From NCBI GenBank assembly GCA_006218025.1, contig VBWA01000004.1:1-64000 (forward strand): a stretch of 64,000 nt of DNA. Direction: 5' to 3'. The translations under genes and the position numbers were made by a program. The stretch comes from Rhodocyclaceae bacterium. GTDB lineage: Bacteria > Pseudomonadota > Gammaproteobacteria > Burkholderiales > Rhodocyclaceae. The notes beneath the pieces are model-generated. The model had not been told where the DNA came from. It was given only the letters and a program-made list of their open reading frames with translations, and ran no database searches. This document shows, in pieces, positions 51,684-60,646 of the stretch (within the stretch, counting starts at the first letter, position 1; each line of letters opens with the position of its first letter).

Positions 51684-52886
51684 ATGATCAGCCTCGCCGG
51701 TCGCGACATTCTGCATTCCTGGGGCAAATTCGTCCTCACCGGATTCGGCCTGGGCCTGCTGATAGGCGTCACGCTGACCATGGCCGGCGTCTATCGCGGC
51801 ATGGTCGATGATGCCAAGGTGCTGCTGACCAACAGCGGCGCCGATCTGTGGGTAGTGCAGAAAGATACGCAGGGACCCTACGCCGAATCATCCAGCATCA
51901 AGGACGATGTCTATCGGCAGATCCTCGGACTCTCCGGGGTGGCGCAGGCCGCCAACGTGACCTACCTCACCATGCAGGTACGCAATGCCAGCCGCGGCGG
52001 CCGGGAGGAGCGCACCATGGTCGTCGGCTTCGAGCCCGGCCAACCTGGCGAGCCGGGCTATCTAATGGCCGGTCGACGCTTGGTGCGCAGCCATTACGAA
52101 GCCATCGCCGATATTGGGACCGGCGCCCGCCTGGGCGATCGCCTCACAATTCGGCGCCACGAATACGAAGTGGTTGGTCTCACGCGCCGCATGGTGTCCT
52201 CGGGAGGTGACCCGATGGTCTTCATTCCGCTCAAGGATGCGCAGGAGGCCCAGTTTCTCAAGGACAACGACGCCGTCATCGCGGATCGAGCGCGCACCGC
52301 CGCCAATCCTGCACTCAACCGCCCGAGCGTGCCGGGCCTGCTGGAGGCGATCAACGCCTCGCAGTCCAGCAATCGCAACGTCAACGCAGTTCTGGTGCGG
52401 GTTGCCGACGGCATCGCGGCGGAATCCGTGGCGCGCGACATCCGCCGCTGGAAGCATCTGGAGGCCTTCACCCGCGCGCAAATGGAAGACATCCTGATCG
52501 CCAAGCTGATCGCCACCGCGGCCAAGCAGATCGGCATGTTCCTGGCGATTCTGGTGATCGTCAGCGCGGCCATCGTGGCCTTCATCATCTACACCATGAC
52601 CCTGGGCAAGATCCGCGAGATCGCGGTGCTGAAACTGATCGGCACGCGCAACCGCACCATCGCCAGCATGATCCTGCAACAGGCGATGGGGCTCGGCCTG
52701 ATCGGCTTCGTGGTGGGCAAGATCGCGGCGACCGTCTGGGCGCCCGCGTTTCCCAAATTCGTGCTGCTCGAACCGGCCGATGCGATCAGCGGCTTCATGA
52801 TCGTGATGGTGGTCTGCGCGCTGGCCAGCACCCTGGCGATTCGCGCCGCGCTGAAGGTCGATCCGGCCGAGGCCATCGGAGGCTGA
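51684..52886 (+). CDS. ABC exporter permease, FtsX/MacB/DevC type
   Basis: A 400-residue permease with one N-terminal helix (KFVLTGFGLGLLIGVTLTMA), a large periplasmic domain (about 45-270) and three C-terminal helices including FLAILVIVSAAIVAFIIYTM and GKIREIAVLKLIGTRNRTI, the FtsX-family coupling segment. The single permease plus separate ATPase and adaptor match the DevBCA layout more than fused MacB. 36 bases after the adaptor gene. Confidence 0.87.
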   Translation: MISLAGRDILHSWGKFVLTGFGLGLLIGVTLTMAGVYRGMVDDAKVLLTNSGADLWVVQKDTQGPYAESSSIKDDVYRQILGLSGVAQAANVTYLTMQVRNASRGGREERTMVVGFEPGQPGEPGYLMAGRRLVRSHYEAIADIGTGARLGDRLTIRRHEYEVVGLTRRMVSSGGDPMVFIPLKDAQEAQFLKDNDAVIADRARTAANPALNRPSVPGLLEAINASQSSNRNVNAVLVRVADGIAAESVARDIRRWKHLEAFTRAQMEDILIAKLIATAAKQIGMFLAILVIVSAAIVAFIIYTMTLGKIREIAVLKLIGTRNRTIASMILQQAMGLGLIGFVVGKIAATVWAPAFPKFVLLEPADAISGFMIVMVVCALASTLAIRAALKVDPAEAIGG

Positions 52887-52891
52887 CACTC

Positions 52892-53611
52892 ATGACAGCG
52901 ACGACGGACACCGGCATCCACATCGCGGGGCTGAGCAAACGCTACGGCGCGGGCGATACCGCCGTCGACGCGCTGAAGGACGTGAACATGAGCGTCACGC
53001 CCGGCGAAGTCATCGGGCTGGTGGGCCCCAGCGGCTCCGGCAAGACCACCTTGCTCAAGTGTCTGGGCGCGGTGATCGAGCCGACGCGCGGACAGATGAC
53101 GCTGGGCGGCGAAGTGATCTACGACCAAGGCTGGAAAATTCCCGACCTGCGCACCCTGCGCCGCGACCGCATCGGCTTCGTCTTCCAGGCGCCCTACCTG
53201 ATTCCCTTTCTCGACGTGACCGACAACGTGGCGCTGCTGCCCATGCTGGCCGGCCGCCCGAATGGCGAATCGCGCGCGCGGGCGCTGGAACTGTTGCAGG
53301 CACTCGACGTCGCGCACCGCGCCAGGGCGCAGGTTTCGGAGCTTTCCGGCGGCGAGCAGCAGCGCGTGTCGATCGCCCGCGCGCTGGCCAACCAGCCGCC
53401 GGTCATCCTCGCCGACGAACCCACGGCGCCGCTCGACAGCGAACGCGCACTGGCGGTGATGCGCATCCTCAATCAAATGGCGCGCCAGTACCAGACGGCG
53501 ATCATTGTCGTCACCCACGACGAGAAGATCATTCCGACCTTCAAGCGCATTTATCACATTCGCGACGGGCGAACGGTGGAAGAGGCCGGCGAGGGACGGG
53601 AAATCGAATGA
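52892..53611 (+). CDS. ABC exporter ATPase, LolD/DevA type
   Basis: A 239-residue ATPase: Walker A GLVGPSGSGKTTLLKC (about 42-57), Q-loop FVFQAPYLIPFL, signature SELSGGEQQRVSIARAL (about 150-166), Walker B VILADEPTAPLDS and switch histidine VVTHDEKII. It energises the permease encoded 5 bases upstream. This family (LolD/MacB) drives mechanical transport of substrates from the periplasm, not across the inner membrane. Confidence 0.92.
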   Translation: MTATTDTGIHIAGLSKRYGAGDTAVDALKDVNMSVTPGEVIGLVGPSGSGKTTLLKCLGAVIEPTRGQMTLGGEVIYDQGWKIPDLRTLRRDRIGFVFQAPYLIPFLDVTDNVALLPMLAGRPNGESRARALELLQALDVAHRARAQVSELSGGEQQRVSIARALANQPPVILADEPTAPLDSERALAVMRILNQMARQYQTAIIVVTHDEKIIPTFKRIYHIRDGRTVEEAGEGREIE

Positions 53612-53645
53612 AGCTTTCAAGTCCGGCCACTGCGCCATCAAATCC

Positions 53646-54992
53646 ATGAGTGATATTTCGATGAACAAGGCCCTGAAGTTGATATTCGCGGCAGCCCTTG
53701 CCGGCACGGTGGCCAGCGCGGTCCACGGCGCCGATCTGCTGGCGGTCTACCGCGACGCCCTGGTCCATGACGCCCAGTTCAGCGCGGCGCGCGCGGCTCT
53801 CGCGGCGGGACGCGAAAAAGCGCCGCAAGCTCGCGCCGGCCTGCTGCCGAACATCGGCCTCGCCGCCGGCACGACCTGGAACGAAACCGAAAGCACGCCA
53901 CGGCTCAATGGCGCCACGGCCACGCCGGCGGATTACAACAGCAATGGCTGGACCATCACCCTGACGCAGCCGCTGTTCCGCTGGCAGAACTGGCTTGCCT
54001 ACGATCAGGCGCAGCTTGCCGTGCTCGCCGCCGAGGCGCAGTTCGGCGCCGCCAGGATGGATCTGATCGCGCGCACGACGCAAGCCTACTTCGACGTGCT
54101 TCTGGCGCGGGAAGTCCTTGCCACGGCGCAGGCGCAAAAAGCCGCGACCGCCGAGCAGCTCGAATCGGCCAGACGCAACTTCGAAGTCGGCACCGCGACG
54201 ATTACCGACAGCCACGAAGCGCAGTCCCGTTTCGACCTGGTCGTCGCACAGGAAATCGCCGCGCAGAACGAACTCCAGGTCAAGGAGCATGCGCTTCAGA
54301 TGCTGACCGGCAAGCCGCCCGAAACGCTCGGGCGTTTGCGGCACGGCGTCACCCTGGCGTCGCCGCAACCGGCCGACATGAACCGTTGGGTCGATCTGGC
54401 CGAGACCGGCGCGGCGACCGTGCAGGTGGCACAGGTCGGCCTCGAAATCGCGCGGCGCGAAATCGAAAGGCAGCGTGCCGGCCATTACCCGACGCTCGAC
54501 CTGGTCGCCACGCGCGGCAACAGTGCGCAGAGCTACAGCGCGACGGCCGGCACCGGGGTCGATGGCAAAACCGCCACCATCGGCCTGCAGCTGAGCATTC
54601 CCCTGTTTTCCGGCGGTGGCGTAGCGTCGAAGGATCGCGAGGCCGTGGCGCTGAAGGAAAAAGCCGCAGCCGACCTCGACAATGCCCGACGCAGCGCGGC
54701 GCTGGCGGCGCGACAAGCTTACCTGGGCGTCACCTCCGGCCTGTCACAGGTCAGGGCGTATGAAGCCGCGGTGGTCTCCTCGCAATCCGCGCTGGATTCG
54801 AACAAGCTCGGTTACGATGTCGGCGTGCGCATCAATATCGACGTACTGAACGCGCAGACCCAACTCTACGATACCGCACAAAAACTCGCCAGGGCGCGTC
54901 TCGACACCCTTGCGGCGCTGCTGAGGCTCAAGCTGGCGGCCGGAAATCTGGGCGAAGAGGATGTGGCGGCGATCAACGGCTTGCTGGAGTGA
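53646..54992 (+). CDS. TolC-family outer-membrane channel
   Basis: A 448-residue outer-membrane efflux protein with a signal peptide (ALKLIFAAALAGTVASAVHG). Two repeated helical halves: DLLAVYRDALVHDAQFSAAR near the start and YLGVTSGLSQVRAYEAAVVS later; the second-half LGYDVGVRINIDVLNAQTQL is a typical TolC segment. It completes the tripartite export system. ATG at 53646 or 53661 are both possible; the second starts directly at the signal peptide. Confidence 0.9.
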   Translation: MSDISMNKALKLIFAAALAGTVASAVHGADLLAVYRDALVHDAQFSAARAALAAGREKAPQARAGLLPNIGLAAGTTWNETESTPRLNGATATPADYNSNGWTITLTQPLFRWQNWLAYDQAQLAVLAAEAQFGAARMDLIARTTQAYFDVLLAREVLATAQAQKAATAEQLESARRNFEVGTATITDSHEAQSRFDLVVAQEIAAQNELQVKEHALQMLTGKPPETLGRLRHGVTLASPQPADMNRWVDLAETGAATVQVAQVGLEIARREIERQRAGHYPTLDLVATRGNSAQSYSATAGTGVDGKTATIGLQLSIPLFSGGGVASKDREAVALKEKAAADLDNARRSAALAARQAYLGVTSGLSQVRAYEAAVVSSQSALDSNKLGYDVGVRINIDVLNAQTQLYDTAQKLARARLDTLAALLRLKLAAGNLGEEDVAAINGLLE

Positions 54993-55023
54993 ACTGCATT
55001 GACGGATGAATGACAGGAGCATC

Positions 55024-55737
55024 ATGCCGGAACATCTGCTGGTGGTCGATGACGATCGCGAGATACGCAAGCTGCTCACGGAATATCTGGAGCAGGCCGG
55101 CTACCGCGTCACCGCCGTGGCCGACGGCAAGGCGATGCGGCGGATGCTCGACGGCCATCGCGTCGACCTGGTGGTACTCGACCTGATGCTGCCCGGCGAG
55201 AACGGACTGGCGCTGTGTCGTGACCTGCGCGCGCGCTCCAATCTGCCGGTGTTGATGCTTACCGCACGCGGCACGGAAGTCGACCGCATCATCGGCCTGG
55301 AGATGGGCGCCGACGACTACCTGGCCAAGCCCTTCAATCCCCGCGAACTGCTGGCGCGCATCAAGAGCATCCTGCGGCGCGCCCAGTCCCTGCCGCCGAA
55401 CCTCGAAGCCGAGAATATCGCCGCCTTTCGTTTCGCCGACTGGACGCTGGACGTGGGCGCCCGCCATCTCGTGGCGCCGGACGGTCTGGTGGTGCCCCTG
55501 TCCGGCGCCGAGTACCGCCTGCTGCGGGTGTTCCTCGAACACGCACAGTGCGTGCTATCGCGCGACCAGTTGCTCGAACTAGCGAATGGCCGCGAGGCCA
55601 TCCTGTTCGACCGCAGCATCGACGTGCTGGTCGGGCGCCTGCGCAAGCGCCTGCGCGACGACGGGCGCGAACCGCAACTGGTGAAGACCGTGCGCGGCGA
55701 AGGTTACGTGCTGGCGGCCGCGGTCGCCGAGGCCTGA
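55024..55737 (+). CDS. OmpR-family response regulator
   Basis: A 237-residue regulator. Receiver domain: acidic DDD (about 10-12), phospho-acceptor in DLVVLDLMLPGENG (about residue 53), lysine in YLAKPFNP. The C-terminal winged helix includes LSRDQLLELANGREAILFDR and VGRLRKRLRDD. ATG 55024 is chosen because AGGAG lies 6 bases upstream. Its stop overlaps the kinase start (TGATG). It probably controls the adjacent export operon. Confidence 0.92.
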   Translation: MPEHLLVVDDDREIRKLLTEYLEQAGYRVTAVADGKAMRRMLDGHRVDLVVLDLMLPGENGLALCRDLRARSNLPVLMLTARGTEVDRIIGLEMGADDYLAKPFNPRELLARIKSILRRAQSLPPNLEAENIAAFRFADWTLDVGARHLVAPDGLVVPLSGAEYRLLRVFLEHAQCVLSRDQLLELANGREAILFDRSIDVLVGRLRKRLRDDGREPQLVKTVRGEGYVLAAAVAEA

Positions 55738-57041
55738 TGGCCTGGCTACCGCGCACCCTGTTCGGCCGCCTGGTGCTGCTCATGGCGGCAGGCCTGCTGC
55801 TGGCGCAGTTGCTCGGCGCAGCATTGCACCTGAGCGAACTGCGGCGTACCGTGGGGCGCACCGTCAGCCAGGAACTGGCGCAGCGGATTACGGCCGTCTA
55901 TCATGCGATCGACAGTCAGACCGGAGCGGAGCGCGAGCGCCTGGCCAGGCTGCTGTCGACCCCGCGCCAGCAACTGACGCTGGAGACGTTGGCGCCGCGG
56001 GCGAGCGAAGAAGCCCCGACGTTCCCCGAGATTCTCGATGGCATCGCCGCCCTGCTGGGACCGGGCGTCGAAGTCCGCGCAGTACGCATGCCGCGCATCG
56101 GCGACTTCGTCTTCGATTTCCATATCCGGCTTGCCGCCGGCGACTGGCTGCGTATCCAGGGCAATGCGCCGACCGAAATCTTCGCCTGGCCCTGGCACCT
56201 GCTGGTCAATCTCGGCGTCATGCTGGCGGCGGTGATCCTGCTGGTCTGGTTTGCCGCGCGCAGCACAGTGCGACCGCTAACCGACCTGGCGCGGGCGGCG
56301 CGCGATCTCGGCGAGAACCTGCGGCGACCGCCGCTGGCCGAGGACGGACCGAGCGAAGTGCGCCAGGCCGCGCATGCCTTCAATGCCATGCAGATGCGCA
56401 TTCGCCACGACATCGAGGAGCGGGAACGCTTTCTCGCCGCGGTGTCCCACGACCTCAAGACGCCGGTGACCCGCCTGCGGTTGCGCAGTGAACTGCTGGC
56501 CGACCCCGAGCTACGCCAACGCTTCCTGCACGATCTGGACGACATGCAGGACCTGCTCGGCGGCGCGCTGGATTTCCTGCAAGGCAAGGCCGTCGAGGAA
56601 GCCATGCAGCCGGTGGACCTGGTGGCCATGGCCGAAAGTCTCGCCGACGACTTCAACGAAGCGGGAGGGATCGTGACGCTTCGGGAACCGGAGTCCTTGC
56701 GCGTTGTCGCCCGCCCGCGGGCCTTGCGCCGCGCGTTTGCCAACCTGATCGACAATGCCCTCAAGTACGGCGGGCGAGCAGATGTCAGCTTGTCCGCCGC
56801 CAACGGCGAACTGCTCATCGCCATCGCCGACGACGGGCCGGGGCTGCCGCAGGGCGAACTGGAGCGGGTGTTCGAACCCTTCTATCGAATCGAAACATCC
56901 CGCAACCGCGGCACCGGCGGCGTCGGCCTCGGTCTGGCCATCGTCCGCCAGATCGCCCGCAGCCACGGCGGCACCGTGTCGCTGGAGAATCGTGCCGAAC
57001 GCGGCTTGCGCGCCGTGCTGCGCTTGCCGCTCGTTGCCTGA
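55737..57041 (+). CDS. Sensor histidine kinase, EnvZ type
   Basis: A 434-residue membrane kinase: helix 1 (LFGRLVLLMAAGLLLAQLLG), a periplasmic domain (about 40-150), helix 2 (LLVNLGVMLAAVILLVWFAA), HAMP, the phospho-histidine in AVSHDLKTPVTRLRL (about residue 240), N-box LIDNALKYGG, and G-boxes DDGPGLP and GVGLGLAIV. Partner of the regulator just upstream. The signal is unknown; envelope stress or an export substrate is likely given the neighbours. Confidence 0.92.
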   Translation: MAWLPRTLFGRLVLLMAAGLLLAQLLGAALHLSELRRTVGRTVSQELAQRITAVYHAIDSQTGAERERLARLLSTPRQQLTLETLAPRASEEAPTFPEILDGIAALLGPGVEVRAVRMPRIGDFVFDFHIRLAAGDWLRIQGNAPTEIFAWPWHLLVNLGVMLAAVILLVWFAARSTVRPLTDLARAARDLGENLRRPPLAEDGPSEVRQAAHAFNAMQMRIRHDIEERERFLAAVSHDLKTPVTRLRLRSELLADPELRQRFLHDLDDMQDLLGGALDFLQGKAVEEAMQPVDLVAMAESLADDFNEAGGIVTLREPESLRVVARPRALRRAFANLIDNALKYGGRADVSLSAANGELLIAIADDGPGLPQGELERVFEPFYRIETSRNRGTGGVGLGLAIVRQIARSHGGTVSLENRAERGLRAVLRLPLVA

Positions 57042-57327
57042 GCGGCACGGCCCGCGATTCCACCGCGCCGCGCCGAACTGCATGCGGCATGAGCGGAAAT
57101 CGTAGTCCCTTGTCCCATGCTACGAAAACCGTCTGAAACAATTGGAAACATATTGAATCCATGAAGACATGAAGACATGGCGCTGCTACAGCACACTGCG
57201 AAAATGCTCGGACCAAGATCGAAATAGCAAATTGGTCGGGTATCGGTATTGTTGCGGCACCTACCGCTGACCCTTTTCCTGACGCTGTCGTTCCCGGCAG
57301 AAACCGACCTCTTCAAGAAGGCAAAGC

Positions 57328-58101
57328 ATGAGCGCGAAACCCGATGTGGACGAAGTATTGGCCGACCAGCCTGTTTGCAGCACGGAGCGGAAATGTACTT
57401 TGCTGATTGTCGACGACGATGCGGAATTACGGGATCTTCTGGTGCGCTACCTGCAAACCAACGGGTTTGATGTTGTCGCGGTTGCCGACGGTCTGGCAAT
57501 GGAAAAGTATCTCAAGAGCCAACCCGCTGATCTAGTCATCCTGGATCTCATGCTGCCCGGTAAAGACGGCCTGACTATTGCACGGGAACTGCGAAGCGGC
57601 CGCGATTTGCCGGTCATCATGCTGTCTGCTCGGGGCGACGATGTCGACCGCATCGTCGGCCTGGAAGTTGGCGCCGACGATTATCTAGCCAAGCCTTTCA
57701 ATTCGAGAGAGCTGCTGGCGCGAATTCGTGCCATGCTGCGCCGCAGGATGACCGACAAGACGTGCGGAACGCGCGCGGTGGAAATGCAGACGCATCTGTT
57801 CGGACCCTACCGGCTGAATATGCAAACACACTATTTAACCAGAAGCGGCCAGGACGTTGCTCTGACCACCGCTGATTTCAAGTTGCTCTGCCTGTTTGCT
57901 CTTCACCCCAACCAGCTGTTGAGCCGCGATACTTTAATGGACATGCTGAAGGGCTACGAGCGTGCCTCGTTCGATCGTAGCATCGACGTACGCGTGACCA
58001 GACTGAGGAGAAAGATCGAGGACAATCCTGCCGCACCGGTATTTATCCGTACCGTGAGAGGTGAGGGATATATGTTTACACCCGACCGCGAGGCCGGGTA
58101 G
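57328..58101 (+). CDS. OmpR-family response regulator
   Basis: A 257-residue regulator with a 27-residue N-terminal tail. Receiver: DDDAELRDLLVRYL, phospho-acceptor in DLVILDLMLPGKDG, lysine in YLAKPFNS. Winged helix: LLSRDTLMDMLKGYERASFD, RVTRLRRKIEDNP. The receiver is close to that at 55024, suggesting the two systems arose by duplication. A 286-base gap (57042-57327) before it holds its promoter but no gene. Confidence 0.92.
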   Translation: MSAKPDVDEVLADQPVCSTERKCTLLIVDDDAELRDLLVRYLQTNGFDVVAVADGLAMEKYLKSQPADLVILDLMLPGKDGLTIARELRSGRDLPVIMLSARGDDVDRIVGLEVGADDYLAKPFNSRELLARIRAMLRRRMTDKTCGTRAVEMQTHLFGPYRLNMQTHYLTRSGQDVALTTADFKLLCLFALHPNQLLSRDTLMDMLKGYERASFDRSIDVRVTRLRRKIEDNPAAPVFIRTVRGEGYMFTPDREAG

Positions 58102-59411
58102 TGGGTATCCGCTTTCCCGCCACCCTGTTCGGCAAGACCGCACTCACCATTGCCGTAGTGTTGGTTCTGTTTCAAGTATTTACCACACTGGTGATCGCCT
58201 ATTACCTGCTAATCCCTGTCGCCCGTCGATCCGCGAATGACATGGCCGATTTCGTGCTGCTTTCTTCCCGAACGTGGGCTGCTCTGCCGGTCAGCGGCCG
58301 GGCCGAGTTCCAAGAAGTGTTGCGGAAGGACGCGGGCCTGATTTTGTTGCCGACAGATGACAACGCCAACTTGCCTGGGTCCGCCGTGTACCTGCCGTAT
58401 GTGCTGTTTCTGGGCAAGGCACTTGCGGAGCGCACGCAGCGACCAATTCAGATGAAGGCGGAACATTCTGATGGAATCGACTGGTACTGGGTCGACTTCG
58501 ATTCCGAGGGCCAACGGCTACGGGCTGGCTTCTCCGGACAGCGAATCAACATTCAGGCCCCCCCAGCCATTTTTCTGATACTCGTGCTGGGTACCATGCT
58601 TACCCTCGTGACCACACTCATCCTGGTACGCCGGCTGACGCGACCTCTTTCCCTGCTATCGGATGCAGCCGAGCGTATCGGCCGAGGGGGAATCGTGGAA
58701 CCATTGCCGGAAATTGGACCAAGCGAACTCGTTACTCTTGTGCGCGCATTCAACAAAATGGCACACCAGGTAGAAACCCTGCTCGCCAGCCGCTCCACCC
58801 TGCTGGCCGGTATCGCCCATGATTTGCGCACTCCCATCGCGCGAATGAGGCTGGCCTTGGAAGTACTTCCGCCGTCAGCCGATCCGGAACTATTGGAACG
58901 GATGCTGCGAGGACTGGACAACATGACCCGGCTGGTCAACCAGTCTATCGAGTTCAGCCGTGGCCTGGGGCGTGACCCTAGCCATGAAGTGGATGTGGCC
59001 GAACTCATCGAGGAACTGGCCGAGGAGGCCGAGCGGGGTGGCGCAGAAATTCACCTGCAACCGGGACGCGCATACGTGCGCCTGGTAGCACCAATGGCGC
59101 TACGCCGCATCCTGACCAATCTGCTCGATAACGCGGTCCGCTATCGCGAAGGCAGGCCGATCGACCTTACCTGCGTATGCGAAGGTGAAAAGCTGAGGAT
59201 AAGCATTGCCGACCGCGGGCCCGGGATTCCGGTTGGCGAACTGGAAGCGGTGTTCGAGCCGTTCTATAGAGTCGATAAGTCGCGTAATAGCATAACTGGC
59301 GGCAGCGGACTGGGCTTGGCGATCGCCAAGCAGTTGGCCGACAGTAACGGTTGGTCGTTGGTGCTTAACCCACGCGATGGGGGCGGCCTTGTGGCGAGCC
59401 TGGTGTTTTAG
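58101..59411 (+). CDS. Sensor histidine kinase
   Basis: A 436-residue kinase starting at GTG 58101, overlapping the regulator stop by one base. Helix 1 (ALTIAVVLVLFQVFTTLVIA), periplasmic domain (about 35-155), helix 2 (IFLILVLGTMLTLVTTLILV), HAMP, phospho-histidine in AGIAHDLRTPIARMRLAL, N-box LLDNAVRY, G-boxes DRGPGIP and GGSGLGLAIA. It converges with the cytochrome cluster, which it may control. Confidence 0.92.
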   Translation: MGIRFPATLFGKTALTIAVVLVLFQVFTTLVIAYYLLIPVARRSANDMADFVLLSSRTWAALPVSGRAEFQEVLRKDAGLILLPTDDNANLPGSAVYLPYVLFLGKALAERTQRPIQMKAEHSDGIDWYWVDFDSEGQRLRAGFSGQRINIQAPPAIFLILVLGTMLTLVTTLILVRRLTRPLSLLSDAAERIGRGGIVEPLPEIGPSELVTLVRAFNKMAHQVETLLASRSTLLAGIAHDLRTPIARMRLALEVLPPSADPELLERMLRGLDNMTRLVNQSIEFSRGLGRDPSHEVDVAELIEELAEEAERGGAEIHLQPGRAYVRLVAPMALRRILTNLLDNAVRYREGRPIDLTCVCEGEKLRISIADRGPGIPVGELEAVFEPFYRVDKSRNSITGGSGLGLAIAKQLADSNGWSLVLNPRDGGGLVASLVF

Positions 59412-59448
59412 AAAAGGAAAAAAGACTGGCAACCGGATGGATTGCCAG
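59411..59448 (-). terminator. Minus-strand terminator of the cytochrome cluster
   Basis: On the minus strand CTGGCAA and TTGCCAG form a 7-bp stem with a 9-base loop, followed by TCTTTTTTCC. It lies between the two convergent operons and ends the cytochrome c' transcript. Confidence 0.8.
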
Positions 59449-59473
59449 CAAGCCGAGGAGCCTATGCCTTGAA

Positions 59474-59980
59474 TCAGTGTGAATGGCCTTCCGGTTGCGC
59501 GCCGGAGAAGGCTGGAAATTTATCAGTGGCGTACTGGCTGTGGCAATTCTGGCAGCTATCTACCAAGCGTGAGTAGTAGAAACGTTGCAGCTCATAATCC
59601 TTACGCAATGCCGAATCGGCCAGCTTTTTGGCGGTCAAGTGGAATTCGCCGTCCAGTTTGAGGAACTCTGGTGTCGCCGCCTTCATCAAATCTTTCTTGT
59701 CCTGCTCCGTAAGACCGCGCGCCAAGATGAAACTATCGTGAATCTGTTGCGCCTGGGTGGCCACCAGAGGGTGGTCACCGACGATCAGGCCATCAAGGAT
59801 CATCTTGACAGCCTGTTTCACCGATAACATTTCCTCGGATAGCATCTGCTTCAGGCGTGGTGTCAGCTTTGGGCCGATCGGTTGGAGGTCTTCCGCGGCT
59901 ATGGCCTCGAGTGTGATACCTGCCATGATGATCATAGCTGCAACGTACGCGGCAAGGCGTTTGCTGGTGATAAATTTCAT
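59474..59980 (-). CDS. Cytochrome c'-like monohaem protein
   Basis: A 168-residue exported protein with a signal peptide (YVAAMIIMAGITLEAIAAED). A single haem site SCQNCHSQYA lies near the C-terminus (about residues 147-151), as in the cytochrome c' fold, and the rest is helical. A histidine tail (GHSH) ends it. Cytochromes c' bind NO or act in electron transfer; the role here is not known. 20 bases after the DUF3365 gene. Confidence 0.82.
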   Translation of the reverse strand: MKFITSKRLAAYVAAMIIMAGITLEAIAAEDLQPIGPKLTPRLKQMLSEEMLSVKQAVKMILDGLIVGDHPLVATQAQQIHDSFILARGLTEQDKKDLMKAATPEFLKLDGEFHLTAKKLADSALRKDYELQRFYYSRLVDSCQNCHSQYATDKFPAFSGAQPEGHSH

Positions 59981-60000
59981 TATCTGCCTTTCTTGCTTGG

Positions 60001-60561
60001 TTAATCCAGCTTGATCTTGACCGACAGAGCGCCGCGCACGTCACCCACTTTGTAGCCGCGGGCGGTATCGTGCGGATATTGTTCAGACAGCTTCTGCTCT
60101 ACATTCGGTGGCACCTCGCTGCCACCGTGGCAGGTTAGGCACAGCGGTTCGATTCGGACGGCTTTCATGAAGCGTGCGTATCGCAGTCCTCCCTCGCGCA
60201 CGACTTCGTAGCGGCTGGCGTCTTCCTTGCCACCGGCGATTTCCTTCTCGAACCCATTGAGCACTTCCTGCTCATAGGCATCCGGCAGGGCCAGGGGATT
60301 TCTGGCCTTGGAGGACACCCGCTTGACCGCCCAACCCGTCTGGGTCGAAGTTTCGGCACTCAGCTGAGCTGCTTTTACCGAGCAGGCAGCTATGCCGCCT
60401 TCGGGACCGTTCTTGCTCATCTGTTCGATTAGGCCGGATTTCATCTGCTTGGCATAGCCGCCAGCCACCACCTTGACGCTGTCCAGGGGTGGCGCGTCCG
60501 CACTCCACGCAGAGGTGTGAAGCGTCGCTGCGACAAACGTGGTCAACACCAACCGTTTCAT
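60001..60561 (-). CDS. DUF3365 (Tll0287-like) haem-domain protein
   Basis: A 186-residue exported protein from ATG 60561 (signal LVLTTFVAATLHTSAWSA). The DUF3365 domain carries one haem c site, EPLCLTCHGGSEVPP (about residues 142-147), and ARNPLALPDAYEQEVL upstream of it. Such domains are sensor or electron-transfer modules. The ribosome site and start codon are duplicated in tandem just upstream, so an in-frame start at 60585 would add eight residues (MVRTRRNT). Confidence 0.85.
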   Translation of the reverse strand: MKRLVLTTFVAATLHTSAWSADAPPLDSVKVVAGGYAKQMKSGLIEQMSKNGPEGGIAACSVKAAQLSAETSTQTGWAVKRVSSKARNPLALPDAYEQEVLNGFEKEIAGGKEDASRYEVVREGGLRYARFMKAVRIEPLCLTCHGGSEVPPNVEQKLSEQYPHDTARGYKVGDVRGALSVKIKLD

Positions 60562-60606
60562 GGTGTTTCTCCTTGTTCTTACCATGGTGTTTCTCCTTGT
60601 TCTTAC
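60559..60606 (-). repeat. Perfect 24-bp tandem duplication of a ribosome site and start codon
   Basis: Two identical 24-base units (60559-60582 and 60583-60606) each carry, on the minus strand, AAGGAGAAACACC followed by ATG. Both ATGs are in the same frame. Confidence 0.92.
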
Positions 60607-60646
60607 GTTTGCGGGCCGTCCCGGACGGGACGGCCCCTGCTCCATG

